Assembly (NCBI GenBank): GCA_029863665.1
Contig: JAOTUX010000040.1
Span: forward strand, 1-7,923
DNA from: Candidatus Nitrosopumilus sp.
GTDB lineage: Archaea > Thermoproteota > Nitrososphaeria > Nitrososphaerales > Nitrosopumilaceae
DNA: 7,923 nt
Reading direction: 5' to 3'
Shown here: one piece after another, positions 1 through 6,580 of the stretch
How the letters are laid out: each line of letters opens with the position of its first letter
How positions within the stretch are numbered: position 1 is the stretch's first letter
Program-made: the position numbers and the translations under genes
Notes under the pieces: generated by a model
The model's database searches: none
What the model was told of the DNA's origin: nothing
Seen by the model: the letters and a program-made list of their open reading frames with translations, nothing else

Positions 1-105
1 CCATTAATGGGAATTGTTATGAAGGAATTAAGAGGAAAAGCTTCAGGCAAAATAGTAAATGATCTTCTTTTAAAAAACATTGAGAAAAAATTAGAAAATA
101 TTTGA
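1..105 (+). CDS. gatB: Aspartyl/glutamyl-tRNA amidotransferase subunit B, C-terminal end (partial)
   Basis: The reading frame is open from base 1 and ends with TGA at 103-105, giving the last 34 residues of a protein cut by the window edge. The text contains MGIVMKELRGKASGKIVNDL, which matches the typical end of GatB (pattern M-G-x-V-M-K-x-x-R-G-K-A-x-x-x-x-V-N). That is the YqeY-like tail domain that binds tRNA in the GatCAB amidotransferase, which converts misacylated Glu-tRNA(Gln) or Asp-tRNA(Asn). This is a chromosomal housekeeping gene, not part of the element. Its stop lies 5 bases before the left copy of the tRNA-Leu 3' end, so before integration gatB and the tRNA gene were convergent and nearly touching. 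The related archaeal GatE has a similar tail and cannot be fully excluded from 34 residues. Confidence 0.8.
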   Translation, partial: PLMGIVMKELRGKASGKIVNDLLLKNIEKKLENI

Positions 106-108
106 TAA

Positions 109-127
109 AGTGCGGGAAGTGGGATTT
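109..127 (+). repeat. Left attachment site (attL), copy of the tRNA-Leu 3' end
   Basis: These 19 bases match 7809-7827 except at 118 (A here, G at 7818). Bases 111-127 correspond to the 3' acceptor strand and part of the T arm of the tRNA. The copy is too short to form a tRNA, so it is the trace left by site-specific integration. Confidence 0.85.
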
Positions 128-132
128 AGGCT

Positions 133-144
133 CTACATGTAGGG
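133..144 (+). repeat. Left arm of an inverted repeat flanking the att core
   Basis: The sequence CTACATGTAGGG is the reverse complement, with one mismatch, of CCCTATATGTAG at 7799-7810, which abuts the right core. In an excised circle the two arms would flank a 22-bp core symmetrically. It is a candidate recombinase-binding site. Confidence 0.55.
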
Positions 145-196
145 AAAAGTAGATCTGACTCATTTTTATAAAAAATCCATGTACAAAACGTATTTG

Positions 197-227
197 ATTC
201 TTTTAAGTTTGGTTAGTTTAAAAGAAT
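197..227. repeat. AT-rich perfect hairpin near the left end
   Basis: ATTCTTTTAA (197-206) pairs perfectly with TTAAAAGAAT (218-227) across an 11-base spacer. The spacer could add one A-T pair and two G-T wobbles. It lies in the 287-base stretch between attL and the end of the membrane protein gene, where I see no convincing gene. It could act as a terminator-like structure or a protein-binding dyad; nothing in the sequence decides which. Confidence 0.45.
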
Positions 228-257
228 ATTGAAAATATTGGTTCAAATTCAATTGGG

Positions 258-294
258 AGCACAACGTGCATGGGGTATATAGTTAAGGGTGAAA
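258..294 (+). repeat. Diverged direct repeat, copy 1, left of the membrane protein gene
   Basis: This stretch starts AGCACA and ends GAAA, and contains TATATAGTTA at 276-285. It aligns with 941-977 at roughly 70 percent with small gaps. Weaker similarity extends on both sides (GAAAATATTGGTTC at 231-244 against GAGAATATTATTCC at 925-938). It opens with a short dyad, GCAC-AAC-GTGC (259-269). Its function is unknown; the alignment was done by eye. Confidence 0.4.
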
Positions 295-414
295 TTTTCG
301 GACCAACGTTAGAATTTTTCAGTAAAGGAAGTTTTCAGAGACAATTATTTTGAATCTACAGATTCTCTTATTACTTTAAGGCGTTTCTTTCTTTTTGGCT
401 GATCATTATTTTCA

Positions 415-882
415 CTATTTTGTTCCGACAACTGTAAACATATTACAAATAATCGCTAAAGAACTTATGGATAATCCAATTAGTGTCATAACATATGATA
501 CATTAAGAAATCCTGCTTTTGTATTATTTTGAACATCTAATTTCTCTGTACTCTCAAGATATTGTTCCAGTAAACATTTTTTATCTAACTCATTACCTTC
601 ATCTTCAAAGTATTCTTTCATGTCAGGACGATAGAATTTTTTTGTATATAGATTGACAATTGATATAATTATTGAAACTAACAATACTACAAAACCTGCA
701 ATCTGTATTCCTGTTGATGGTCCCCATGTTAGAGATTGTGTTGAGAAACCAAATATTGCTATAATCACACCTACAAATCCTATCTGACTTGTTGCCCTAG
801 AATTTAATCTTACATATCTTTCTAATGTTTGGTCATATTCTTTTATTACGTGAGGAAGTAAATCATCAATTTTGTTTGTCAA
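415..882 (-). CDS. Small three-helix membrane protein of unknown function
   Basis: This 155-residue protein is predicted to have three membrane segments, at about residues 33-48, 58-79 and 126-148. A short charged N-terminus precedes them, and a polar, acidic loop of about 45 residues separates helices 2 and 3. There is no signal peptide or catalytic motif that I recognise. The helix pair followed by a charged segment recalls, only in layout, small 2TM proteins of the SLATT/Pycsar-effector type; no signature residue proves this. The start is TTG at 880-882. No ATG or GTG lies between the upstream in-frame stop (910-912) and it, and a TTTTAA box lies about 28 bases upstream, as expected for a leaderless archaeal message. 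The gene is the last one before the left end. A pair of diverged direct repeats (258-294 and 941-977) flanks it. Confidence 0.75.
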   Translation of the reverse strand: MTNKIDDLLPHVIKEYDQTLERYVRLNSRATSQIGFVGVIIAIFGFSTQSLTWGPSTGIQIAGFVVLLVSIIISIVNLYTKKFYRPDMKEYFEDEGNELDKKCLLEQYLESTEKLDVQNNTKAGFLNVSYVMTLIGLSISSLAIICNMFTVVGTK

Positions 883-907
883 GATTACTAGTTTGATGAG
901 ATATGGG

Positions 908-913
908 TTTTAA
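908..913 (-). promoter_or_regulatory. Candidate TATA box for the membrane protein gene
   Basis: On the minus strand this reads TTAAAA, centred about 28 bases before the TTG at 882. That spacing fits an archaeal leaderless transcript and is the main support for the TTG start. The box is short and the surroundings are AT-rich, so chance is possible. Confidence 0.35.
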
Positions 914-940
914 TGTTATCTAGAGAGAATATTATTCCCA

Positions 941-977
941 AGCACAGTATGTGTAAGGGAATATAGTTAGAGCGAAA
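941..977 (+). repeat. Diverged direct repeat, copy 2, right of the membrane protein gene
   Basis: This is the partner of 258-294. It contains AATATAGTTA at 961-970 (ATATAGTTA shared with copy 1) and a leading dyad CACA-GTA-TGTG that keeps the hairpin of copy 1 with different bases. The remaining sequence from 883 to 1133 holds no convincing gene; the frame through this copy has no start codon. Confidence 0.4.
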
Positions 978-1133
978 GACTTTGGGCTAATTCCTAACAG
1001 ATTCTTTATATTTCTGGATCCAATTTTATCTTGGAAAACAGTGTTAATTTGGTGAAACAAGGATTAATTTTTTAGATTGGCGATAATTATGATCAACTTA
1101 TCACATGTATTGGCAAGGGGATTAACCATGTTT

Positions 1134-3842
1134 CTAATACAATGTTTCAATTTTCCTTGCTTCAATGAATGTAAAATTTCCAATTTCATCATCTTTGTAA
1201 ATCTCAAATCCTAGTTTTTTAATTTCATCTCTAAGAGTTTCTAATCGTTTTGTCAGTGAATTTGTAGTTTCAGAGATAAACAAATATCCGTTCTCATTAA
1301 GACACCTAGATGCTTCTTTTAGATAGTCTTCCCAATTTTTCCCCATCAAAGATAAGGAAAACAATGCTACATCCAATCCTCCTTTCTTAACATGCTCAGA
1401 TACATCACTCATGTCGCATGAAATTACATTCGAATCAATTGATACATGATCAAAATTAATCACTCTACTTCCAATTGTTTCTGCAATTTTTGCCTCACCA
1501 CATCCAAAATCCCCAATAAGAAATCTGTCAGATAGTTTTTTAATTCTCTTTATCCATTCATCAAATGGAATGATTCTCCACGTTTCTCGCTCTTCTCTGT
1601 AATTTCTGTGATATTCATGCCATTCCTCTGGATTCTTTAGCATTCTTTGATGAGTAGTAGATGATTTTTCAGTGTTAATTTTTTGATTCTGTTTTGAGAA
1701 ATCACCATACCTGGATTGTCTCTTTTTGATTTCAAGGGGAAGAAGAATTCTGTTTAAATCTCTACGTGTAACACAGGAAATTTCGCCTCGTTCTAGGCGT
1801 GCAAGCCATCTGATTGCTTCTCGAGATGCCTGTTTAGCTGATACTAGGTTTTTTTCAGGAAGTAATCCATCAACTGCACAATCAGCTAGTGTACGCTTGA
1901 ATTTGAGACGGTTTAGCTTCATTTCATCATATGCATATCCGCCAATACTTGCTTTGATGTGATGTATGTCTACTCTGTCTTTTTCCTGATTTGTTCTAAC
2001 AACTCTGCCAATGATTTGCTGATAAAGAGCGTGAGTCCAAGGTAAGGTATTGAAAATCAAATTACTACATACTTTTTGAAGTCCATCAACTCCTGTAGAT
2101 ATTGGTCTTGATGCAATGAGTACCTGAATTTTTTTCTCCAAGAATAGATCAAGACCGGAATGATCATCGCCACTATAAAATCCATAAGTGTACTTCTTTT
2201 CTTTTACTGCATTTGCAATTTTTTCAAGAATTATGGGTTTACCTGGAATGGCAGTTCCAACATATTCAGTATAAATAATTGTAGGACCTTTAATCCGTTT
2301 AATAATTTCTGGAATTCTTGCATCAGTAAGATATTGTTCTATTGCTAATGGTCTGGAATTTAGTTCTGTCAGACTTGTACCAGTTGGTCTATCAGCTTCA
2401 ACATCTGTTTCATTTTTTACAACATTGATCTTATAGTTTGGAATTTGTCTGATTGAATTTGTGGTAATTTTTTCATAGAGAGTAACTGCGTTTGGAACAG
2501 TTGGTTTTGTAGATACATCATCGTAGATTTTTCCACTCATTAATTCTAATAATGATTTTCCTTCACGGATATTATTAACAACGGGAGTAGCAGATAATCC
2601 CAGAATTTTGATGTCAGGATTCTTTTTTCTTGCCAAAGTTAAAAGAAATTCCAATACTTGTCTACGTTTTGATTTTGTTTCATCTTGAGTGACCTTTGAG
2701 AAATGAATCTCATCTAAAATAATAAAATCAATTTTTTGTTTACCTAAAGTTGCAATGTTATCTCTTGATGAATCTTGATTTAGTTTATCATAGTTTAGTG
2801 CCCAATATTGATTCTTTGATTCATCTCGTTTTGCAGAAAATACATCTTTGTGCGTAGTAACATGAGAATCTGAGAATATTTGTTCGGCATTTCGTTTCCA
2901 AAGGGAAACCACATCGTTTGGGCTGATGATTAAAGTGACCTTACTGTCTATTACACGGCTTGCAAGCATGGCTGAAAGTGTTTTTCCTGAACCAGTACCT
3001 GAGAAATTTCCAAAGTATGGAAGTTTTTTAATTTTGTATGCAACGTACTTTTGCATTAAAAATGGCTCTACAGGTTTTGAATTGAAAGTAAAGATGTAAT
3101 TTTTTGGAATTTTAAGATTTTTTGATGCGTAATAGTCTTTAAGAAAAGTTCCAGATACCAAATCCCGATATTTGTTTCCAGACTTGCCTGCTTTTTCTAA
3201 TTGTGTAATTGTTTTTTTCTCATCTAAAAATGCGTCTTTCCATAATTGATTAATACAATAATTAAGATAGAATTGGATTGCTTCCTCATCAACAGAGATA
3301 GAATCAATGACTTCAGCAGTTGATAGTATGTGCTTTACTGGAATTATTTCATCAGAGTCTAATGTTTCTCCATCTTGAATTAAACTTGCAAGTTCTTCAG
3401 ATGTTGCTGTCTTGATTTCTGTTTCTGTATCTGTTAGTATTTCATCTGCTGCATAGTGTGAAATGTCAGGAGGAATTTCAGAATCTGACGTGGCATAATC
3501 TTCTATAGATTCTAATCCTGCTTTTGTTTTACTTGCTTTAGCTAAATTTTTTAAAAAATCATCATGCCTGTTGCTTGATAAATTTAGAACTCCTTTTCTT
3601 AGAAGAAATGAATAGAGCCCTGCTTCGGTGAATGTGTAGATTAGTTTACTATCAATTAATGAACGAAGTAATTCTTTGACTTTTCTTGGAGACCAGTTGG
3701 GATCTTCAGTTCCAAGCCAATCATAGATATCAACCCAAGAATTACGTTCTTCAGAATTTGACAATAAGATGTATCTTTTAAAAGAATCTTTTAAGTTAGA
3801 TCCCTTTAATTTTTTGTAAATGTTCTGAGGATTCGCTGACAT
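1134..3842 (-). CDS. Fusion of winged helix, SF2/SNF2-type helicase and Rrp8-like methyltransferase
   Basis: The protein has 902 residues and an ATG start at 3840-3842. Residues about 18-90 look like a winged helix (DNA or RNA binding). Residues 91-190 are acidic and low in order. The helicase core has Walker A SGTGSGKT (281-288), Walker B DEIH (377-380), SAT (417-419), motif V ISTGVDG (581-587) and motif VI QQIIGRVVR (608-616), so ATP binding and hydrolysis look intact. After a basic linker, residues about 755-895 form a Rossmann methyltransferase with a SAM motif DFGCGEAK (778-785), FDHV (797-800) and SLSLMGKNW (829-837). The last three are hallmarks of the Rrp8 family, whose eukaryotic member makes m1A in large-subunit rRNA. 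The substrate here is unknown; DNA or RNA modification in cargo or defence is inference. The gene starts 94 bp after the stop of the seven-repeat protein and reads the same way. I see no strong TATA box in that gap, so co-transcription is possible. Confidence 0.9.
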   Translation of the reverse strand: MSANPQNIYKKLKGSNLKDSFKRYILLSNSEERNSWVDIYDWLGTEDPNWSPRKVKELLRSLIDSKLIYTFTEAGLYSFLLRKGVLNLSSNRHDDFLKNLAKASKTKAGLESIEDYATSDSEIPPDISHYAADEILTDTETEIKTATSEELASLIQDGETLDSDEIIPVKHILSTAEVIDSISVDEEAIQFYLNYCINQLWKDAFLDEKKTITQLEKAGKSGNKYRDLVSGTFLKDYYASKNLKIPKNYIFTFNSKPVEPFLMQKYVAYKIKKLPYFGNFSGTGSGKTLSAMLASRVIDSKVTLIISPNDVVSLWKRNAEQIFSDSHVTTHKDVFSAKRDESKNQYWALNYDKLNQDSSRDNIATLGKQKIDFIILDEIHFSKVTQDETKSKRRQVLEFLLTLARKKNPDIKILGLSATPVVNNIREGKSLLELMSGKIYDDVSTKPTVPNAVTLYEKITTNSIRQIPNYKINVVKNETDVEADRPTGTSLTELNSRPLAIEQYLTDARIPEIIKRIKGPTIIYTEYVGTAIPGKPIILEKIANAVKEKKYTYGFYSGDDHSGLDLFLEKKIQVLIASRPISTGVDGLQKVCSNLIFNTLPWTHALYQQIIGRVVRTNQEKDRVDIHHIKASIGGYAYDEMKLNRLKFKRTLADCAVDGLLPEKNLVSAKQASREAIRWLARLERGEISCVTRRDLNRILLPLEIKKRQSRYGDFSKQNQKINTEKSSTTHQRMLKNPEEWHEYHRNYREERETWRIIPFDEWIKRIKKLSDRFLIGDFGCGEAKIAETIGSRVINFDHVSIDSNVISCDMSDVSEHVKKGGLDVALFSLSLMGKNWEDYLKEASRCLNENGYLFISETTNSLTKRLETLRDEIKKLGFEIYKDDEIGNFTFIEARKIETLY

Positions 3843-3936
3843 ATCATAGTTTTTGTTCTGATTTGCAGTACTCTTATCACTATTCGTGATTCTCTAATCC
3901 TGTAATTGTACAAATTCTATGGGCTCTTCAAAATCC

Positions 3937-5301
3937 CTATGCTAATTTTTTTATTTTTGTATGTTTTTTTCTGTAAACCCACCATGGAGCAGATGGTATC
4001 CCTTTAGGCCTATTTTCTGATTTACTAAATTCAATCCAATCTCTAAGATTTTTTATCTTGTATTTTTTTGCTAATTCCCGCACTAATTGTCTTGCTTCAT
4101 CAAATTTCATATATTCTCTATCTTTTGTTGCAATTATCCCAGTACCTAACCAATCTCCCATATTCTTCCATCCGTGATTTTTGTATGTTCTATTGGGATT
4201 AGAGGGTATGTTTGGAGGCAATTCTCCAGATTTTCGATATATTCTCCATTCAGGATCACTCTTTAATTTAAGACCCTGAACAAATTCTCTGGCCTCATTA
4301 AACGGCAAATATTCTCTATCTTTTGTTGCAATTATCCCAGTACCTAACCAATCGCCCCAATTTGTCCAACCTTTCTTATTGTATGTAGAATTTGGGGCAG
4401 TAGGAATGTTATCAGATTTGTTGCCTGATTTACAAAATGTATTCCAATCAGATTGACCTTTTAATTTTAAGGAGTTTACAAATTCTCTTGCCTCATCAAA
4501 TGGCAAGAATTCTAGATTTTTGTTTGCTTTTCTTCCAGTACCTAACCAATCTCCTAATCCTTTCCATTGATCTTTGTAAGTATTAGTTGGCGTACTTGGA
4601 ATGTTCGTTGGTTTGTTGCCTGACTTAACATATTGTGACCATTCTTTTTGATTTTTCAAATCTAAAGAATGAACAAATTCTCTTGCCTCATCAAATGGCA
4701 AGAATTCTAGATTTTTGTTTGCAATTATCCCAGTACCTAACCAATCCCCCCATCCTTTCCATACTTTCTTAAAAGTTCTATCAGGACTTGCTGGAATTTC
4801 CAGGAGTCTTTTATTTGATTTACAATATTTTACCCATTCTTCTTTTCCACTTAATTGTAATGTGTGCACATATTTTCTAGATTCTTCAAAGGGCAAAAAA
4901 CTTAGTTTAGAACCAATTCCAGTACCTAACCAATCCCCAAAACCTTTCCAGCCTTTGGTTTTGTAAACCGATTCAGGATTAGATGGAATGTTTTCTGGTT
5001 TTATTCCGGAACTACAATATTTCCTCCATTCTTTGTTATTTTTCAAGTTCAATAAGTTACTAAATTCTCTTGCTTCTTCAAAAGTAAGAAATGTACTTTC
5101 TCGCTCTGGTTTCTTTCCTGCACGTAACCAATCTCCCCACCCCTTCCAATCTTTTTTGTAGACTGATGGAGGATCTCGAGGAATATCGTCAGGAAATTTT
5201 CCAGATTTTACATTGATTCTCCAATCTGTTTGATTACTAATTTTTAATGTCTGTGCAAACTTTCTTGCTTCTTCAAAAGACTGAAAAACAACTTTCCTCA
5301 T
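3937..5301 (-). CDS. Seven-repeat protein with GWGDWLGTG modules (integrase-repeat-like)
   Basis: The protein has 454 residues, made almost wholly of seven tandem modules of about 65 residues, starting near 6, 71, 136, 201, 266, 332 and 398. Each has an F-x-E-A-R helix, a K-x-x-x-E/D-W segment, a K-S-G-x-x-P-x-x-I-P turn, and (except the last) an ending like GWKGWGDWLGTG; G-D-W-L falls at 56, 122, 185, 250, 316 and 382. Module 7 has a longer helix and lacks the G-D-W-L end, so it looks like a cap. The pattern resembles the phage-integrase repeat unit family (Pfam INT_rpt), found as add-on modules of some integrases; here no recombinase domain is attached. The function is unproven; a nucleic-acid-binding role is inference from basic residues and the family's company. 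Modules share long identical DNA blocks (50 bp at 4478-4527 and 4673-4722), indicating recent duplication or conversion. The ATG at 5299-5301 has a well-placed TATA box. Confidence 0.85.
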   Translation of the reverse strand: MRKVVFQSFEEARKFAQTLKISNQTDWRINVKSGKFPDDIPRDPPSVYKKDWKGWGDWLRAGKKPERESTFLTFEEAREFSNLLNLKNNKEWRKYCSSGIKPENIPSNPESVYKTKGWKGFGDWLGTGIGSKLSFLPFEESRKYVHTLQLSGKEEWVKYCKSNKRLLEIPASPDRTFKKVWKGWGDWLGTGIIANKNLEFLPFDEAREFVHSLDLKNQKEWSQYVKSGNKPTNIPSTPTNTYKDQWKGLGDWLGTGRKANKNLEFLPFDEAREFVNSLKLKGQSDWNTFCKSGNKSDNIPTAPNSTYNKKGWTNWGDWLGTGIIATKDREYLPFNEAREFVQGLKLKSDPEWRIYRKSGELPPNIPSNPNRTYKNHGWKNMGDWLGTGIIATKDREYMKFDEARQLVRELAKKYKIKNLRDWIEFSKSENRPKGIPSAPWWVYRKKHTKIKKLA

Positions 5302-5550
5302 AAATAGAACTTGAGGTATTTCTGATATTTTACATTACTGCTGTTATTCATAAAATAAGGCGTAAAGGAGAAGGGTAGTATTTTTTAGAGATAATCAGTA
5401 ATCTGTTTGCTAAATTTCGAAGTAAATCCGTTCCATAATACTCTGGGAAAAACCCCTTGCCAAGTATAGGGGAAAAATCAAAAAGATGCCTCACAAACCT
5501 CAAAATCTCAACAAAATCATGTTCTGAGATATAGTTTTGGAGGGAAAACT
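5302..5550. other. Intergenic stretch between the seven-repeat gene and the hairpin repeat field
   Basis: There is no convincing gene on either strand. The left end carries the promoter of the seven-repeat gene. A small G/C-rich patch at about 5440-5475 contains CCCCT and AGGGG that could pair across ten bases; the CCCCT run is preceded by GGGAAAAA, which could also pair with it. I see no clear role for it. Confidence 0.5.
5325..5332 (-). promoter_or_regulatory. Candidate TATA box of the seven-repeat protein gene
   Basis: On the minus strand this reads TAAAATAT, centred about 27 bases before the ATG at 5301. That is the spacing of an archaeal TATA box on a leaderless transcript. Confidence 0.5.
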
Positions 5551-5654
5551 CTCGAAACTGAAAGTTTCGGAAAAATTTCAGAAAAGTTTCGGAAGATCTA
5601 AATCTATTTCTCGAAACAATTCTAATAGTTTCGGAAAAACTCTCGGAAACTCTC

Positions 5655-5750
5655 GGGGAAATACGGTTCCGAAACTCAATAGTTTCGGGGAAATACGGTT
5701 CCGAAACTCAATAGTTTCGGGGAAATACGGTTCCGAAACTCAATAGTTTC
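5655..5750. repeat. Array A: three identical 32-bp tandem units
   Basis: There are three perfect copies at 5655-5686, 5687-5718 and 5719-5750. Each carries the inverted repeat CCGAAACT / AGTTTCGG with a four-base CAAT loop (stems at 5669-5676/5681-5688, then +32 and +64; the last stem runs two bases past the array). The exact identity suggests recent expansion or conversion. Confidence 0.9.
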
Positions 5751-5865
5751 GGAAAAAATCAAGAAAGTTTCGAAGAAATCGCTTCTGAGGCTCTAAACTC
5801 TTGGGAACCTCTCGGGAAAGTTTTAGAACTCTCGGGAACCTCTCGGGAAAAAATCTTCGGTTTCA

Positions 5866-6016
5866 GGAAAACCATGTCCCGAGACTCCATATTCTCGGGA
5901 AAACCATGTCCCGAGACTCCATATTCTCGGGAAAACCATGTCCCGAGACTCCATATTCTCGGGAAAACCATGTCCCGAGACTCCATATTCTCGGGAAAAC
6001 CGTGTCCCGAGACTCA
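5866..6016. repeat. Array B: four identical 32-bp tandem units plus a partial fifth
   Basis: Units start at 5866, 5898, 5930 and 5962; a fifth starts at 5994, has one change (G at 6002) and breaks off after about 6016. Each unit carries TCCCGAGA paired with TCTCGGGA over an eight-base loop (5877-5884/5893-5900, then every 32 bp). Aligned hairpin to hairpin, the unit matches that of array A at 22 of 32 positions, so the two arrays share ancestry. Confidence 0.9.
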
Positions 6017-6056
6017 AGTTTTGAAAATAAATTCAAAAAGTTTTTGGTGAGTATTA

Positions 6057-6566
6057 CTAAATGGTTTGAATTTTTGAAATGACCTTGTCATAGATACTCA
6101 CTGTTTTTCCTGTTTTCAAATTCTTTTTGATGTACCATAATGTTGATTTGTTAATTCCTAATCTTTCTCTTTCTTCTGGAGTCATTTTCAAGATCTTCTC
6201 TCTCAATTTCATATCATCATTTCTGTTTAGTTTTATCTTGGGAATGCCGAAATCAAATTCTTTCTCTTTCTCTACAATGAAATTAGATAACTGCTGTAAA
6301 TTATCGTGGAGGATAATCTGATACGAATAATTCTTTCCATTTTTGTAATAATATTTCGTATTAAAGTTTGAATTAATTCTCTCTATCAATAATTTAGCAA
6401 CATCTTCTCCCAATCTAATGTGATAATTTTCTGTAATTATAAAATCTGATTTTTTGATCTTTTCTTCTTCTAACAATTGTATCATAGTAATATCAATGAG
6501 CCATCTGAATAATTCCTGAATGTCATAAACTAAAGAGATTCTACTTTGTTTAACATTATGAATAAC
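6057..6566 (-). pseudogene. Truncated Cas1-family integrase (CRISPR Cas1 or casposase), C-terminal remnant
   Basis: The ATG-started frame (6485 down to 6057, 142 residues) matches the C-terminal half of archaeal Cas1: KKSDFIITENYHIRL, a D-N-x-Q-Q-L-x-N-F-I helix, then an ending like ERLGINKSTLWYIKKNLKTG. Homology continues upstream of that ATG in the same frame to a TAG at 6567-6569: V-I-H-N, then SLVYDIQELFRWLID, the most conserved stretch of Cas1. The catalytic His (codon 6558-6560) and the Asp of V-Y-D remain, but the N-terminal domain and the catalytic Glu are missing, and no ATG, GTG or TTG lies upstream. It therefore cannot be an active integrase; it is a deletion remnant, or at most a 142-residue residual protein. 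Only 14 bp separate it from the integrase stop, so the deletion breakpoint lies near 6567-6580. Cas1 (CRISPR) and casposase origins cannot be told apart here; no cas2, effector genes or polB remain nearby. Confidence 0.85.
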
Positions 6567-6580
6567 CTAACTGAAATAAA

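Larger units (their letters stand above)
5551..6016. repeat. Field of 32-bp hairpin-forming tandem repeats
   Basis: The whole stretch is built from related units containing AGTTTCGG or TCTCGGGA and their complements. It has two regular arrays (5655-5750 and 5866-6016), degenerate copies before them (hairpins CGAAACT/AGTTTCG at 5553-5569 and CGAAAC/GTTTCG at 5612-5633), and degenerate copies between them (two 17-base copies at 5803-5819 and 5834-5850, 31 bp apart). Open frames occur here on both strands but are products of the repeat: a 32-bp period shifts frame at every unit. The field lies between the cas1 remnant and the seven-repeat gene. It could be a binding array (origin, partition or operator), a structured RNA, or an expanded selfish repeat. 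Confidence 0.85.

Noticed and set aside
270..353. A 27-codon frame on the plus strand (ATG at 270) left of the membrane protein gene.
   Set aside because: It is very short and has no promoter at a convincing distance. The similar frame in the repeat copy at 941-977 has no start codon.
1726..2348. Plus-strand frames inside the helicase-methyltransferase gene, and similar ones inside the seven-repeat, cas1 and integrase regions.
   Set aside because: They are shadows of well-supported minus-strand genes.
5437..5480. Terminator-like hairpin between CCCCT and AGGGG.
   Set aside because: The stem is only five pairs, has competing pairings with the neighbouring GGG, and no gene ends next to it.
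5655..6016. Functional CRISPR array.
   Set aside because: Units are joined head to tail with no variable spacers, so there is no immune record.
5537..6082. Open reading frames on both strands through the hairpin field (for example 5801-6082 plus, 5823-6017 minus, 5759-5986 minus).
   Set aside because: They follow from a 32-bp tandem repeat that happens to lack stops in several frames; the same peptide appears in different frames, and no start signal or family match supports coding.
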